NCBI GenBank assembly: GCA_947624315.1
Contig: CANQJU010000010.1
Coordinates: forward strand, 1 to 14,284
DNA from: an uncultured Bacilli bacterium
GTDB lineage: Bacteria > Bacillota_I > Bacilli_A > ML615J-28 > CAG-698
Direction of reading: 5' to 3'
Length of the DNA: 14,284 nucleotides
This document shows, one piece after another, positions 1 through 7,416 of this stretch. The position numbers were made by a program, and so were the translations under genes. The notes beneath the pieces are model-generated. The model did no database searches and was not told the DNA's origin. It saw only the letters and a program-made list of their open reading frames with translations. The stretch's first letter is position 1. Each line of letters starts with the position of its first letter.

Positions 1-562
1 TGTTGTTTTGCAAAAGAAGACAGTTGATACAGATGGTTATCAAGCTGTGCAATTAGGTTTCTGTGACAAGACTGATAAGGCTGCCACAAAACCAGAAAAA
101 GGACATGCTTCTAAGGCAAATACAACCCCTAAGCGCTTCATCAAAGAATTCGCAGGGGAAGAGCTAGAAGTCTTTGAAGTAGGTCAAGAGGTTAAAGTTA
201 ATATATTCAAAGAAGGAGAAATTGTTGATGTAACTGGTACAAGCAAAGGTAAAGGTTACCAAGGTGTTATCAAACGTCATAATTTCCACAGAGGGCCAAT
301 GGCTCATGGATCTGGTTATCATAGAGGAACAGGTTCAATGGGTTCTATTGATGCTGCAAGAATTAAAAAAGGTAAAAAGTTACCTGGAAGAATGGGTGGA
401 GAACAAGTTACAGTTCAAAATCTTGAAGTTGTTAAAATCGATTTAGAAAAAAATGTAATGCTAGTTAGAGGTAATGTGCCTGGTGCTAAAAACTCATTTG
501 TTGTTGTTACAAATGCTGTTAAGAAACCAAAAACTGCCGTTAACCCTGAAGCTTTAGCGTAA
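1..562 (+). CDS. rplC: 50S ribosomal protein L3, 5'-truncated by window edge
   Basis: Ribosomal protein L3 (uL3), an early-assembly protein of the 50S subunit whose central loop reaches towards the peptidyl transferase centre. The open frame runs from position 2 with residues VVLQKKT, matching the interior of Bacillus L3 (NVVLQKKT), so about 30 N-terminal residues lie upstream of the window. Diagnostic segments are SKGKGYQGVIKRHNF, the GTGSMGS turn and LPGRMGGEQVTVQNLEV. The C-terminus carries a short tail (KKPKTAVNPEALA) that looks longer than in Bacillus. The TAA stop overlaps an AGAAAGGAG ribosome binding site for rplD, which starts 17 nt later. In this cluster type rpsJ is expected just upstream. 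Identity is certain; the start is not in view. Confidence 0.97.
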   Translation, partial: VVLQKKTVDTDGYQAVQLGFCDKTDKAATKPEKGHASKANTTPKRFIKEFAGEELEVFEVGQEVKVNIFKEGEIVDVTGTSKGKGYQGVIKRHNFHRGPMAHGSGYHRGTGSMGSIDAARIKKGKKLPGRMGGEQVTVQNLEVVKIDLEKNVMLVRGNVPGAKNSFVVVTNAVKKPKTAVNPEALA

Positions 563-579
563 GAAAGGAGAAATAAAAG

Positions 580-1203
580 ATGCCTAGTATTGTTGTTTTA
601 AATCAAGCAGGTGCAGAAGTTGGCAAAATGACTTTGAAAAAAGAAGTATTTGCTATTGAACCAAATATGCAAGCTGTATATGATGTTGTTAATGCTGAAA
701 GAGCAGCAATGAGACAAGGAACTCATAAAACTAAAAACCGTACTGAAGTAAGCGGCGGCGGTAAAAAACCTTGGAGACAAAAAGGTACTGGTCGCGCTCG
801 TCAAGGATCTATAAGAGCTCCTCAATGGCGCGGTGGTGGAATTGTTTTCGGGCCTAACCCTCGAAGCTATAGTATGAAAGTAAATAAAAAAGTTGTTAAA
901 TTAGCTGTTAAATCATTATTATCAAGTCGCGTTGCTAGCAATGATTTAGTAGTTGTTGATGAATTCAATTTAGAAAATTTCAAAACAAAAACATTAGTTG
1001 AAATTTTAAATAACTTAAAAGTTGAAGGCAAAACATTAGTTATCACTGATGAAGAAAACTATAACTTAGCTCTTGCTGGTAGAAATATTCCTAATGTTTA
1101 TGTTCAAACTAAGAGTCATTTAAGTGTTTATGACTTAATTAATGCTGATAAGTATGTAGTTACAAAAGCAGCTGTTAAAAAATATGAGGAGGATCTTAAA
1201 TAA
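580..1203 (+). CDS. rplD: 50S ribosomal protein L4
   Basis: Ribosomal protein L4 (uL4), which binds 23S rRNA domain I and lines the peptide exit tunnel with its long loop. The protein has 207 residues, the usual bacterial length. The extended loop lies at about residues 46-95 and carries the family signature GGGKKPWRQKGTGRARQG followed by RAPQWRGGG and FGPNPRSY. The ATG follows AGAAAGGAG at normal spacing. The last base of its TAA stop is the first base of the rplW ATG, so the two genes are probably translationally coupled. In E. coli L4 represses its own operon; nothing here shows whether that applies, and the leader is outside the window. Confidence 0.98.
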   Translation: MPSIVVLNQAGAEVGKMTLKKEVFAIEPNMQAVYDVVNAERAAMRQGTHKTKNRTEVSGGGKKPWRQKGTGRARQGSIRAPQWRGGGIVFGPNPRSYSMKVNKKVVKLAVKSLLSSRVASNDLVVVDEFNLENFKTKTLVEILNNLKVEGKTLVITDEENYNLALAGRNIPNVYVQTKSHLSVYDLINADKYVVTKAAVKKYEEDLK

Positions 1204-1508
1204 TGAAAAATCCTTATGATGTTATAATCCGCCCTTTACTTACTGAAAAGACAAGTGCTTTAAGCCAAAGTAAAACTGAAAATTTTGGTGGTAAATATGT
1301 TTTTGAAGTAAAACAAGGAGCAAATAAAGTTGAAATTAAAAAGGCAATAGAAGAAATTTTTAAAGTTAATGTTGTTTCAATTAACGTTATAAATGTTCGT
1401 AAAAAAGCACGCCGCGTTGGTCGATATGAAGGATTCCGTCCTGCTGTTAGAAAAGCAATTGTTACTGTTGCTAGCGACCAATCATTAGAACAATACTTTG
1501 AAGTATAG
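1203..1508 (+). CDS. rplW: 50S ribosomal protein L23
   Basis: Ribosomal protein L23 (uL23), located at the tunnel exit where it is the docking site for trigger factor and SRP. It has 101 residues, typical for the family. It opens with the family N-terminal motif NPYDVIIRPLLTEKT and has the basic VRKKARRVGRYEGFRP stretch at about residues 65-80 that contacts 23S rRNA. The ATG overlaps the rplD stop by one base (TAATG), with GAGGAGG just inside the end of rplD as ribosome binding site. The TAG stop is followed by a 28-nt spacer with its own AGGAGG before rplB. Confidence 0.97.
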   Translation: MKNPYDVIIRPLLTEKTSALSQSKTENFGGKYVFEVKQGANKVEIKKAIEEIFKVNVVSINVINVRKKARRVGRYEGFRPAVRKAIVTVASDQSLEQYFEV

Positions 1509-1536
1509 TTCCCATTAATTATAGGAGGTTTAGACA

Positions 1537-2367
1537 ATGGCTATAAAGAAATATAATCCGACTACCAATGGTCGCCGTAATATGTCTGTGTTAGTATATG
1601 ATGAAATTACTACATCTACTCCTGAGAAAAGTTTATTAGCACCTTTAAAGAAAAAAGGTGGTCGTAACAATACAGGAAAAATTACTGTGCGTCACCAAGG
1701 CGGTGGAAACAAACAAAAGTATCGTATTATAGATTTTAAACGTGATAAATTTAATATTCCTGGTAAAGTTGCTACAGTTGAATATGATCCAAACAGAAGC
1801 GCTAATATTGCATTAATCAATTATGCTGATGGTGAAAAGAGATATATTATTGCTCCTAAAGGTATTCAAGTAGGTCAAACAATTTTATCTGGCGAAAGTG
1901 TAGATATTAGAGTTGGTAATGCTTTACCACTTGCAAAAATTCCTGAAGGTACAACAATTCATAATATTGAATTGCATCCTGGTCATGGAGGACAATTAGT
2001 TCGTTCTGCTGGTGCTAGCGCTCAAATATTAGGTCGTGAAGACAAATATGTTTTAGTTCGTTTAACTAGTGGAGAAGTTAGAAAAATATTAGGTGTTTGC
2101 TATGCAACAATTGGAGAAGTTGGAAATGCCGATTATATGAATGTTAATATCGGTAAAGCTGGTAGAACACGTTATTTAGGCGTTCGCCCTACAGTTCGTG
2201 GTTCAGTTATGAACCCTAATGATCACCCTCATGGTGGTGGTGAAGGTCGTGCACCTGTTGGTCGTAAGGCTCCTCTTACTCCTTGGGGTAAGATTGCTCT
2301 TGGTCTTAAGACTCGTAATAAAAAGAAAAAATCTAGCGACTTAATCGTACGTCGCCGTAACGGATAG
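1537..2367 (+). CDS. rplB: 50S ribosomal protein L2
   Basis: Ribosomal protein L2 (uL2), needed for subunit association and for the peptidyl transferase region of 23S rRNA. It has 276 residues, the standard bacterial length. The N-terminal OB-like half contains VRHQGGGNKQKYRIIDFKR (about residues 51-69). The C-terminal half carries the near-invariant NPNDHPHGGGEGRAP segment at 226-240; His230 corresponds to the conserved His229 of the family. The tail is strongly basic. The TAG stop forms part of the AGAAAGGAG ribosome binding site for rpsS, 15 nt ahead of that start. Confidence 0.98.
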   Translation: MAIKKYNPTTNGRRNMSVLVYDEITTSTPEKSLLAPLKKKGGRNNTGKITVRHQGGGNKQKYRIIDFKRDKFNIPGKVATVEYDPNRSANIALINYADGEKRYIIAPKGIQVGQTILSGESVDIRVGNALPLAKIPEGTTIHNIELHPGHGGQLVRSAGASAQILGREDKYVLVRLTSGEVRKILGVCYATIGEVGNADYMNVNIGKAGRTRYLGVRPTVRGSVMNPNDHPHGGGEGRAPVGRKAPLTPWGKIALGLKTRNKKKKSSDLIVRRRNG

Positions 2368-2382
2368 AAAGGAGAATCGATA

Positions 2383-2655
2383 ATGGCACGTTCAATAAAA
2401 AAAGGTCCTTTTTGTGATGAACATTTAATGAAAAAAATTGAAGCACAAAGCGAAGGAAATAAAAAAGTCATTCAAACATGGTCACGTCGTTCTACAATCT
2501 TCCCTCAATTCATCGGACGTACAATCGCTGTTTACAATGGCAAAGTACATATCCCTGTATATGTGACAGAAGATATGGTAGGACATAAATTAGGAGAATT
2601 TGCTCCAACAAGAACTTACCGTGGACACGGTAAAGATAAGAAAGCTAGTAAGTAA
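2383..2655 (+). CDS. rpsS: 30S ribosomal protein S19
   Basis: Ribosomal protein S19 (uS19), in the head of the 30S subunit beside S13 and S14 near the A site. It has 90 residues, full length. Signatures are MARSIKKGPFCDEHLMKKI at the start, TWSRRSTIFPQFIGRTIAVYNG in the middle and KLGEFAPTRTYRGHGKDKK at the end. The start follows the AGAAAGGAG element that shares the rplB stop. Its own TAA is fused to the next ribosome binding site as TAAGGAGG, with rplV starting 14 nt downstream. Confidence 0.98.
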   Translation: MARSIKKGPFCDEHLMKKIEAQSEGNKKVIQTWSRRSTIFPQFIGRTIAVYNGKVHIPVYVTEDMVGHKLGEFAPTRTYRGHGKDKKASK

Positions 2656-2669
2656 GGAGGAAATACATA

Positions 2670-3005
2670 ATGGAAGCTAAAGCAATTGCTAAAACTGTTC
2701 GTATTGCTCCTCGTAAAGTTCGCCTTGTTGTTGATTTAATTAGAGGTAAAAATGTAGCTGAGGCTGCAGCAATTCTAAGATTAACTCCAAAAGGTTCAAG
2801 TGTAGTAGTCGAAAAAGTTTTAAAATCAGCAGCAGCCAATGCTGTTAACAATAATAAAATGGATCAAAAGAAATTATATGTAAAAGAGGCATACGTTAAT
2901 GAAGGACCTACTTTAAAACGTTATTTGCCTAGAGCTAAAGGTAGCGCAAATTCACTTCTAAAAAGAACAAGTCATATTACAATTGTTCTTGGAGAAAGAG
3001 AATAG
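2670..3005 (+). CDS. rplV: 50S ribosomal protein L22
   Basis: Ribosomal protein L22 (uL22), which contacts all 23S rRNA domains and whose beta-hairpin lines the exit tunnel opposite L4. It has 111 residues, normal length. The N-terminal motif VRIAPRKVRLVVDLIRGK and the C-terminal hairpin with LPRAKGSANSLLKRTSHITI (about residues 86-105) identify it. The hairpin tip is close to the Bacillus form and shows none of the large insertions or deletions known from macrolide-resistant strains. The TAG stop is embedded in the rpsC ribosome binding site (TAGGAGG), with a gap of only 9 nt. Confidence 0.97.
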   Translation: MEAKAIAKTVRIAPRKVRLVVDLIRGKNVAEAAAILRLTPKGSSVVVEKVLKSAAANAVNNNKMDQKKLYVKEAYVNEGPTLKRYLPRAKGSANSLLKRTSHITIVLGERE

Positions 3006-3014
3006 GAGGTACGC

Positions 3015-3671
3015 ATGGGACAAAAGGTAAGTCCAATAGGATTACGTATAGGTATTATTAAAGATTGGGAATCTAAATGGTATGCAGATAAGAAAGAAGT
3101 TCCTGCATTACTAAATGAAGATTTATTAATTCGTAAAGAAGTAGAAGTGTTCTATAAATCTGCTTATGTTTCAAAAGTAGAAATTGAAAGAACAAAAACT
3201 AAAGTTATGCTAACTATATACACTGCAAAACCAGGTGTAGTTATTGGTAAAGAAGGAGCTACAAAAGCTAAACTTGTCCAAAAATTACAAAAGTTAACTG
3301 GTAAAACAATTTTTGTAAGTGTTGTTGAAATAAAAAATCCTGATTTAGATGCTACTTTAGTTGCTCGTAATATTGCTGAACAATTAGAGAATCGTGCATC
3401 ATTCCGTCGTGTTCAAAAGATGGCTATCCAAAAGGCAATGAAAGCCGGAGCTAAAGGAATTAAAACTTCTGTTTCTGGTCGTCTTGGAGGCGCTGAAATG
3501 GCTCGTCGTGAAGGATATAGTGAAGGAACTGTTCCTCTTCATACTTTAAGAGCAGATGTTGATTATGCATTTGCTGAAGCACATACTACTTATGGAAAAT
3601 TAGGTGTTAAAGTATGGATTTGCAAAGGTGAAGTTCTTCCTCAAAAGAAGAATAAGAAGGAGGCTGACTAA
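3015..3671 (+). CDS. rpsC: 30S ribosomal protein S3
   Basis: Ribosomal protein S3 (uS3), at the mRNA entry channel of the 30S subunit, where basic residues contribute to mRNA unwinding. It has 218 residues, like Bacillus S3. It starts MGQKVSPIGLRIGI. The KH domain has its GxxG loop as GKEG at residues 78-81. The C-terminal domain carries KGIKTSVSGRLGGAEMARRE and ends in a short basic tail. The last codons contain AAGGAGG, which serves as the ribosome binding site for rplP, whose ATG lies two bases after the TAA stop. That packing suggests coupled translation of rpsC and rplP. Confidence 0.98.
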   Translation: MGQKVSPIGLRIGIIKDWESKWYADKKEVPALLNEDLLIRKEVEVFYKSAYVSKVEIERTKTKVMLTIYTAKPGVVIGKEGATKAKLVQKLQKLTGKTIFVSVVEIKNPDLDATLVARNIAEQLENRASFRRVQKMAIQKAMKAGAKGIKTSVSGRLGGAEMARREGYSEGTVPLHTLRADVDYAFAEAHTTYGKLGVKVWICKGEVLPQKKNKKEAD

Positions 3672-3673
3672 TT

Positions 3674-4093
3674 ATGTTAATGCCTAAAAGAACTAAGTAC
3701 CGTCGTCCTCATCGCGTTAGCTATGAAGGTAAGGCTAAAGGTGCTAAAGAGATTAATTTCGGTGAATATGGATTACAAGCAGAACTAGGTGCATGGATTA
3801 CAACCCAACAAATCGAAGCTGCTCGTATTGCTATGACTCGTTATATGAAACGTTTGGGAACTGTATGGATTCGTATTTTCCCTCATATGGCACAAACTCA
3901 TAAACCACTAGAAGTACGTATGGGTGGTGGTAAAGGTGCGCCTGATGGATATGTTGCAGTTGTAAAACGTGGCACAATTATGTTTGAAGTTGGTGGTGTT
4001 GATGAAAAGACTGCTCGTGAAGCATTAAGACTTGCATCACACAAATTACCTATTCCAACAAAAATCGTTGTCAAAGAAAGTGGTGAAGAATAA
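3674..4093 (+). CDS. rplP: 50S ribosomal protein L16
   Basis: Ribosomal protein L16 (uL16), a late-assembly 50S protein near the A-site tRNA elbow. It has 139 residues; the family usually has 136-144. Two ATGs lie two codons apart (3674 and 3680). The first is preferred because AAGGAGG at 3656-3662 is at good spacing and the family starts ML(L/M)PKR. Signatures are MPKRTKYRRPHR, the WIRIFPHMAQTHKPLEVRMG block with GGGKGAPDGYVA, and EALRLASHKLPIPTK near the end. The final base of its TAA is the A of the rpmC ATG. Confidence 0.97.
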   Translation: MLMPKRTKYRRPHRVSYEGKAKGAKEINFGEYGLQAELGAWITTQQIEAARIAMTRYMKRLGTVWIRIFPHMAQTHKPLEVRMGGGKGAPDGYVAVVKRGTIMFEVGGVDEKTAREALRLASHKLPIPTKIVVKESGEE

Positions 4094-4335
4094 TGGCTAA
4101 AAAAGAGAAAAAAGTCGTTGCTCCTGTTAAAAAGCAAAGCGAAATGGACAAAATCAGAGAATTAGAAAATGCCACTATTGAGGAAAGAATTGTTGAGCTA
4201 AAACATGAATTATTCAATTTGCGTTTGCAAGCTTCATTAGGAAAGTTAGAAAACACTGCTCAAATTGGTAAAACTAAAAAGCAAATTGCGCGTATGAAAA
4301 CAGTGCTTACTGAACGTGCAAATGGAGCTGAATAA
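4093..4335 (+). CDS. rpmC: 50S ribosomal protein L29 with N-terminal extension
   Basis: Ribosomal protein L29 (uL29), next to L23 at the tunnel exit. The family core begins at Met18 (MDKIRELENATIEE) and continues through ELKHELFNLRLQASLGKLEN and the C-terminal helix KTKKQIARMKTVLTER. The protein has 80 residues against about 65 in most bacteria, owing to a Lys-rich leader of 17 residues (MAKKEKKVVAPVKKQSE). The upstream ATG is preferred because it overlaps the rplP stop (TAATG) in a pattern seen elsewhere in the cluster. Met18, at 4144, has no Shine-Dalgarno in front of it. The upstream start itself has only a weak GGTGAA, so it probably relies on ribosomes finishing rplP. Confidence 0.93.
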   Translation: MAKKEKKVVAPVKKQSEMDKIRELENATIEERIVELKHELFNLRLQASLGKLENTAQIGKTKKQIARMKTVLTERANGAE

Positions 4336-4346
4336 GGAGGCAAAAC

Positions 4347-4607
4347 ATGGAAAGAAATAGTAGAAGAGTATATACTGGTAAAGTTGTTTCTGTTAAAGAA
4401 GATAAAACAATTAAAGTTTTAATTACAACTTATCGTAAGCATCCATTATATGGAAAACGTGTTGAAAGAAGTAAAAAATTTACTGCCCACGACGAAACAA
4501 ATGATGCTAAATTAGGAGATATCGTTAGAATTATGGAAACTCGTCCATTATCTAAAACAAAGAATTTCCGTTTAGTTGAAGTTGTTGAGCGTGCTGTACA
4601 ATTATAG
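4347..4607 (+). CDS. rpsQ: 30S ribosomal protein S17
   Basis: Ribosomal protein S17 (uS17), an OB-fold protein that nucleates assembly of the 5' domain of 16S rRNA. It has 86 residues, normal for Bacillota. Signatures are RRVYTGKVVSVKEDKTIKV at the start, HPLYGKRVERSKKFTAHDE in the middle, and GDIVRIMETRPLSKTKNFRL near the end. The start has a TAAGGAGG element that also contains the rpmC stop codon, and the gap is 11 nt. It closes the S10 half of the cluster; rplN follows 15 nt later, so there is no visible break between the classical S10 and spc operons. Confidence 0.97.
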   Translation: MERNSRRVYTGKVVSVKEDKTIKVLITTYRKHPLYGKRVERSKKFTAHDETNDAKLGDIVRIMETRPLSKTKNFRLVEVVERAVQL

Positions 4608-4622
4608 TCAGGAGGCGAGATA

Positions 4623-4991
4623 ATGATACAACAAGAATCTAGATTAAAAGTTGCTGATAATTCAGGAGCTAAAGAAATTCTAACAATTAAAGTATTAGGT
4701 GGAACTAGACGCAGATATGCAAGTGTTGGTGATATTATCGTTGCAACAGTTAAAAGTGCAACTCCTGGTGGTGCTGTAAAAAAAGGCGACGTAATTAAAG
4801 CCGTAATCGTAAGAACAAAGAGCGCTTTAAGAAGAAATGATGGAAGTTATATTAAATTCGATGATAACGCTGCTGTTATTATCAAAGAAGATAAGACTCC
4901 AAGAGGTACACGTATTTTTGGCCCTGTAGCTAGAGAATTGCGTGACAAAGAATTCACTAAGATCATTTCTTTGGCTCCTGAGGTTCTATAA
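4623..4991 (+). CDS. rplN: 50S ribosomal protein L14
   Basis: Ribosomal protein L14 (uL14), at the subunit interface, forming inter-subunit bridges and the docking site for the silencing factor RsfS. It has 122 residues, exactly the usual length. It starts MIQQESRLKVADNSGAKE, which is nearly invariant in the family, and continues with IIVATVKSATPGGAVKKGDV and the C-terminal GTRIFGPVARELRDKEF. An AGGAGG lies just upstream. The TAA stop is fused to TAAGGAGG at 4989-4996, the binding site for rplX. Confidence 0.98.
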   Translation: MIQQESRLKVADNSGAKEILTIKVLGGTRRRYASVGDIIVATVKSATPGGAVKKGDVIKAVIVRTKSALRRNDGSYIKFDDNAAVIIKEDKTPRGTRIFGPVARELRDKEFTKIISLAPEVL

Positions 4992-5001
4992 GGAGGAAAC
5001 T

Positions 5002-5313
5002 ATGCGTATTAAAAAAGGTGACACTGTTAAAGTAATTAGCGGTAATGATAAAGGTAAAGTAGGAAAAGTTCTTAAAGTATTAGTTAAAGAAGAACGAGTA
5101 GTTGTTGAAGGAATTAATATTGTATCTCGTCATACAAGACCTTCTAATGCTTATCCTGATGGTGGAATTATTAAAAAAGAGGCCCCAATTGCTATTAGTA
5201 ATGTTATGTATTATGATACAAAAGCTAATCAAGCATCTAAGATTGGTTACAAAATTGAAAATGGAAAGAAAGTACGTTTTGTTAAAAAAACGGGTACTCT
5301 TTTAGATAAGTAG
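5002..5313 (+). CDS. rplX: 50S ribosomal protein L24
   Basis: Ribosomal protein L24 (uL24), an assembly-initiating 50S protein near the tunnel exit. The KOW motif is at residues 4-25 (KKGDTVKVISGNDKGKVGKV). It has 103 residues, matching the family. The frame is open further upstream to an ATG at 4942 inside rplN, but the real start is the ATG at 5002: it follows TAAGGAGG with normal spacing and gives the family N-terminus MRIKKGD. Later signatures are HTRPSNAYPDGGIIKKEAPI and a basic C-terminus. The TAG stop is embedded in the rplE ribosome binding site. Confidence 0.97.
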   Translation: MRIKKGDTVKVISGNDKGKVGKVLKVLVKEERVVVEGINIVSRHTRPSNAYPDGGIIKKEAPIAISNVMYYDTKANQASKIGYKIENGKKVRFVKKTGTLLDK

Positions 5314-5323
5314 GAGGAAAACT

Positions 5324-5863
5324 ATGAATCGTGTACAATTAAAATATAATGAACAAGTTAAACCAGAATTAATTAAGAAGTTTAGTTATAGTTCAGTTAT
5401 GCAAGTTCCAAAACTTGAAAAGATTGTTATCAATATGGGTGTTGGAGATGCTATTCAAAACTCTAAGGTTTTAGATGCTGCATATGAAGAGTTAACACAA
5501 ATTGCTGGTCAAAAACCTGTTATTACAAAAGCTAAAAAATCAATTGCAGCTTTTAAACTTCGTGAAGGTGTATCAATTGGATGCAAAGTAACTTTACGTG
5601 GTGAAAGAATGTATGAATTCTATGATAAATTAGTATCTGTTGCTCTACCACGAGTAAGAGACTTCAGAGGTCTAAGCAAAGATTCATTTGATGGACGTGG
5701 AAATTATACATTAGGTGTTAAAGAGCAATTAATTTTCCCTGAAATTAATTATGACAAAGTAATTAAAATCAGAGGAATGGATATTGTTATTGTAACAACT
5801 GCTAAAACTGATCAAGAAGGCCGTGAGTTGTTAAGCTTATTGGATATGCCTTTTAGAAAGTAG
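5324..5863 (+). CDS. rplE: 50S ribosomal protein L5
   Basis: Ribosomal protein L5 (uL5), which binds 5S rRNA and contacts the P-site tRNA in the central protuberance. It has 179 residues, the normal length. Signatures are VPKLEKIVINMGVGDA at about residues 28-43, QKPVITKAKKSIAAFKLREG at about 64-83, and ALPRVRDFRGLSKDSFDGRGNY, followed by KEQLIFPEINYDK. The ATG lies behind TAGGAGGAAAACT, in which TAG is the rplX stop. Gap to rpsZ 15 nt. Confidence 0.98.
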   Translation: MNRVQLKYNEQVKPELIKKFSYSSVMQVPKLEKIVINMGVGDAIQNSKVLDAAYEELTQIAGQKPVITKAKKSIAAFKLREGVSIGCKVTLRGERMYEFYDKLVSVALPRVRDFRGLSKDSFDGRGNYTLGVKEQLIFPEINYDKVIKIRGMDIVIVTTAKTDQEGRELLSLLDMPFRK

Positions 5864-5878
5864 TAAAGGAGTTAAATT

Positions 5879-6064
5879 ATGGCAAAAACATCATTAAAGA
5901 TTAAAAATAAACGTAAACCAAAATATAGTGTTAGAGAATACACTCGTTGTGAGCGTTGTGGAAGACCTCATGCTGTATATCGTAAATTTAAGCTTTGCCG
6001 TCTATGCTTTAGAGAGTTAGCGTATAAGGGACAAATCCCTGGCGTTACTAAGGCTAGTTGGTAG
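5879..6064 (+). CDS. rpsZ: 30S ribosomal protein S14, zinc-binding (type Z)
   Basis: Ribosomal protein S14 (uS14) of the short zinc-binding type, in the head of the 30S subunit next to S3, S10 and S19. It has 61 residues. The zinc knuckle is complete: Cys24-x2-Cys27 and Cys40-x2-Cys43 (RCERCGRPH and KLCRLCFRELAYKG). The C-terminus GQIPGVTKASW is characteristic. This C+ form is the usual one at this locus in Bacillota. A zinc-free paralogue, where present in other genomes, lies elsewhere and is not in this window. The TAG stop contributes to the rpsH ribosome binding site AGAAAGGAG. The gene is often also named rpsN. Confidence 0.97.
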   Translation: MAKTSLKIKNKRKPKYSVREYTRCERCGRPHAVYRKFKLCRLCFRELAYKGQIPGVTKASW

Positions 6065-6078
6065 AAAGGAGTTCATAA

Positions 6079-6477
6079 ATGGTTATGACAGATCCAATTG
6101 CCGATATGCTTACTCGCATTCGTAATGCTAATCAAATGAAACACGAATTTGTTGAGATTCCAGCATCAAAGGCAAAATTAGAAATTTTAAATGTTATTAA
6201 AAATGAAGGTTATATTGGTGAAATTGAACAACTTGAAGGAAATACTCAAGGAATTTTAAAAGTAACTTTAAAATATACTGACAAAAAAGAAAGAGTAATT
6301 AAAGGCTTAACTCGTATTTCTAAACCAGGATTAAGAGTTTATGCTAAATCTAGTGAATTACCAAAAGTATTGAACGGCTTAGGTATTGCTATTATTTCAA
6401 CATCAGCAGGAGTTATGACTGATCGTGAAGCCCGCAAAATTAATGCTGGTGGCGAAGTCATCGCTTATGTTTGGTAG
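6079..6477 (+). CDS. rpsH: 30S ribosomal protein S8
   Basis: Ribosomal protein S8 (uS8), which binds helix 21 of 16S rRNA and organises the central domain. It has 132 residues, the usual length. It begins MVMTDPIADMLTRIRNANQ, matching Bacillus S8 from the first of two nearby ATGs (6079 and 6085). The first also has the better spacing from AGAAAGGAG. The C-terminal RNA-binding part carries the signature IISTSAGVMTDREARKINAG and ends in GEVIAYVW, the canonical terminus. In E. coli S8 represses the spc operon; no evidence on that is visible here. Confidence 0.98.
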   Translation: MVMTDPIADMLTRIRNANQMKHEFVEIPASKAKLEILNVIKNEGYIGEIEQLEGNTQGILKVTLKYTDKKERVIKGLTRISKPGLRVYAKSSELPKVLNGLGIAIISTSAGVMTDREARKINAGGEVIAYVW

Positions 6478-6486
6478 GAGTATAAT

Positions 6487-7026
6487 ATGTCAAGAATAGG
6501 TAATAAAATAATTACAATTGATGCTGGTGTAACAGTTGACGTTCAAGCAAATAATTTTGTAACTGTTAAGGGACCTAAGGGAGAAATCTCACATCAATTC
6601 AGCCCTGAAATGAAAATTGAAGTTGAAGGAAATACAATTAAAATTGTTCGTCCTAGTGATTCAATTAGACATAGAGCCCTTCATGGAACAACTAGAGCTA
6701 TTTTAAATAATATGGTACATGGTACTACTAATTTATTTACAAAGTCTTTAGTTATGGAAGGTGTTGGTTATCGTGCTGCTGTTAAGGATGGCAAATTGAG
6801 TATATCTGCTGGATATTCTCACACTATTGATTTAGCTATTCCTGAAGGCGTTAAAGTTGAAACACCAAGTGCAACAGAAATTGTTTTAAGTGGTGTAAAC
6901 AAACAAATAGTTGGCCAATTTGCATCAGAAATAAGAGCTGTTAGAAAACCTGAACCATATCTTGGTAAAGGTATCCGTTACAAAGATGAAGTAATTCGTC
7001 GTAAAGAAGGAAAGAAAGCTAAGTAG
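6487..7026 (+). CDS. rplF: 50S ribosomal protein L6
   Basis: Ribosomal protein L6 (uL6), at the base of the L7/L12 stalk next to the sarcin-ricin loop. It has 179 residues, normal for the family, with two tandem repeats of the same fold: an N-terminal domain from MSRIGNKIITI to about residue 80 and a C-terminal one from about 85. The signature near the end is RAVRKPEPYLGKGIRYKDEVIRRKEGKKAK. The ribosome binding site is TAGGAG, sharing the rpsH stop codon, 9 nt upstream of the ATG. The TAG stop is in turn part of AGAAAGGAG for rplR. Confidence 0.98.
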   Translation: MSRIGNKIITIDAGVTVDVQANNFVTVKGPKGEISHQFSPEMKIEVEGNTIKIVRPSDSIRHRALHGTTRAILNNMVHGTTNLFTKSLVMEGVGYRAAVKDGKLSISAGYSHTIDLAIPEGVKVETPSATEIVLSGVNKQIVGQFASEIRAVRKPEPYLGKGIRYKDEVIRRKEGKKAK

Positions 7027-7043
7027 AAAGGAGTGTATGAGTA

Positions 7044-7406
7044 GTGGTCACAAAAAAATCTCGTAATGCAACACGTAAAGTACGTCATTTAAGAGTTCGT
7101 AAAAACATTAGTGGAACATCTACTTTACCTCGTCTAAATGTGTTCAGATCTAATGCACACATTTATGCTCAAGTAATTGATGATGTAAAAGGTGTTACTT
7201 TGGTGAGTGCATCAAGTATTGATAAAGAATTAAAATTAGCAAATGGTTCTAATATTGAAGCAGCAAAACAAGTTGGTGCTTTAGTAGCTAAAAGAGCTTT
7301 AGAAAAAGAAATAGATAGCGTCGTTTTTGACCGTGGTGGATATATTTATCACGGAAGAGTTAAAGCTTTAGCTGAAGCTGCACGTGACGCTGGCTTAAAG
7401 TTCTAG
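7044..7406 (+). CDS. rplR: 50S ribosomal protein L18 (GTG start)
   Basis: Ribosomal protein L18 (uL18), which binds 5S rRNA with L5. It has 120 residues, typical. Signatures are LPRLNVFRSNAHIYAQVIDD and the near-invariant C-terminus VFDRGGYIYHGRVKALAEAARDAGLKF. The start must be GTG at 7044: an in-frame TGA lies at 7038-7040, no ATG exists in frame near the N-terminus, and the resulting MVTKKSRNA matches Bacillus MITKTSKNA. The AGAAAGGAG site at 7025-7033 is at good spacing. It is the only gene with a complete start in this window that lacks ATG. Confidence 0.96.
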   Translation: MVTKKSRNATRKVRHLRVRKNISGTSTLPRLNVFRSNAHIYAQVIDDVKGVTLVSASSIDKELKLANGSNIEAAKQVGALVAKRALEKEIDSVVFDRGGYIYHGRVKALAEAARDAGLKF

Positions 7407-7416
7407 GAGGTTAATA

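Noticed and set aside
8..10. TTG as a start codon for L3
   Set aside because: The frame is open to the window edge and the residues before it (VV) match the interior of L3; the gene is simply cut by the window.
4942..5001. Upstream ATG in frame with rplX inside rplN
   Set aside because: No Shine-Dalgarno at that ATG and the extra residues do not belong to L24; the ATG at 5002 has TAAGGAGG and gives the family N-terminus.
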